Below, piece after piece: positions 63,569 through 64,000 of a stretch of 64,000 nt of DNA. Location of the stretch: the NCBI RefSeq assembly GCF_031843945.1, contig NZ_JAVTJJ010000012.1, forward strand, positions 1 to 64,000. Direction: 5' to 3'. The notes beneath the pieces were generated by a model that saw nothing but the letters and a program-made list of their open reading frames with translations, searched no databases and had not been told where the DNA came from. The stretch comes from Paracidovorax sp031843945. Its GTDB lineage: Bacteria; Pseudomonadota; Gammaproteobacteria; Burkholderiales; Burkholderiaceae_C. Made by a program: the position numbers and the translations under genes. The first letter of the stretch is position 1, and each line of letters starts with the position of its first letter.

Positions 63569-64000
63569 TTAACGCTGACTTGCTTTTTTTCGTTGGGAAT
63601 TTGGAAGCACGTTTCTTGACGACACGTGTGAAGCTGCGCTCGGTGCGACGCGGGGGCAACACGAAGTGCCAGGCCTGCGCCAACAGGGCCGCTAACTGCC
63701 TGGGCAAAGTGCCCGCAGAGTCTAGGCTGGGGACCGCCAGCAAGTTGACGATGGCGTAGCTGGCCGTATGGAAGCTGATGCGCTGGGGCTCGAGCTGGAC
63801 GTGCGCTGCCATCTCGCGCATCCAGCGCCGCAGCAGCGTGTAGGCGATCAGCCCACCCCACAGCTCCTGACGCACCAGCGCGGGCTGCTTGCTGCGCAGC
63901 ACCGGCTCACCCTCGTGCAGTGACTGCTTGATCTCCCGGAACCCCAACTCGATCTCCCAGCTCTGGCGGTAGAACTCGGTCAGGTCATGCGCCGGATGCG
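63569..64000. mobile_element. IS4-family insertion sequence, partial (continues past the window)
   Basis: The transposase C-terminal region runs on the minus strand from the right edge to within about 20 bases of the junction in the bestrophin-type gene. The left end lies at about 63568-63573 (GTTAAC); exact terminal repeats and target duplication cannot be read because the other end is outside. Confidence 0.75.
63574..64000 (-). CDS. IS4-family transposase, C-terminal part
   Basis: From the right edge the minus frame reads HPAHDLTEFYRQSWEIE, LGFREIKQSLHEGEPVL, RSKQPALVRQELWGG, with the C-terminal DDE region ending near VVKKRASKFPTKK. The IS4 signature Y..(R)..E......K is recognisable as Y-x6-E-x6-K, with Ser in place of the usual Arg. 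No stop occurs inside the element in this frame; it reads into the bestrophin-type gene past a run of seven A. With six A the frame would end in SQR-TAA just at the element boundary, suggesting a one-base frameshift or a different family end. Confidence 0.8.

Overview
The window is about 64 kb of GC-rich chromosome from a betaproteobacterium, most probably Burkholderiales family Comamonadaceae (Acidovorax-like). This is inferred from codon use, from the protein families (TctAB and TRAP carriers, DUF3649/PepSY/DUF3325 iron genes, RpfE-like protein beside recJ, ribF-ileS-lspA) and from a short repeat built on AGCGCTTAT..ATAAGCGCT plus a GCTAT..ATAGC stem, which I associate with this family. No rRNA, tRNA or CRISPR was seen. 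Nearly all of the window is ordinary chromosomal coding sequence; the only clear mobile DNA is a partial IS4-type insertion sequence at the right edge.

Layout. 0.3-4.1 kb: a small hydrophilic protein, a polytopic membrane protein and a large-subunit catalase. 4.2-10.2 kb (minus strand): an envelope-signalling group of response regulator, LysM/FecR protein and CHASE2 histidine kinase, followed by an SdiA-regulated-type protein. 10.4-17.5 kb: trpS, an M50 protease, two chemoreceptors and the rnm-yciO pair. 17.8-19.5 kb: a CsgG/DUF4810/DUF799 lipoprotein operon. 19.6-24.3 kb: recJ with an rpfE-like gene, and the lipoprotein-release ABC genes lolC/E-lolD. 24.5-27.3 kb: DUF3606 and an iron-type DUF3649-PepSY-DUF3325 operon with a possible Fur box. 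27.6-31.6 kb: serine protease, MoxR, DUF58 and VWA genes. 31.8-36 kb: TatD-type nuclease, DNA-deoxyinosine glycosylase, spermidine-synthase-like protein and a GspE/PilB ATPase. 36.1-40.3 kb: tctBA, an EamA exporter and an atypical SDR. 40.5-44.4 kb: a periplasmic TRAP-type binding protein translationally coupled to a membrane GGDEF/EAL protein. 44.5-52.3 kb: EamA, quinone oxidoreductase-Nudix pair, two LysR regulators each divergent from a likely target (BASS transporter, tautomerase), an alcohol dehydrogenase and a 57-residue protein missed by size cut-offs. 52.5-59.8 kb: Na/Pi cotransporter, lspA-ileS-ribF and an HNH endonuclease. 60-64 kb: a complete TRAP transporter (dctPQM) and a bestrophin-type gene cut by the IS4-type element.

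The most notable signal is the repeat: I count twelve copies, in both orientations. Most are intergenic, but three lie wholly inside conserved genes (SDR, Nudix, ileS) and keep them open, and one forms the junction that carries the rpfE-like stop and the recJ start. The second is the coupled binding-protein/GGDEF-EAL pair, which looks like a ligand-responsive cyclic-di-GMP switch.
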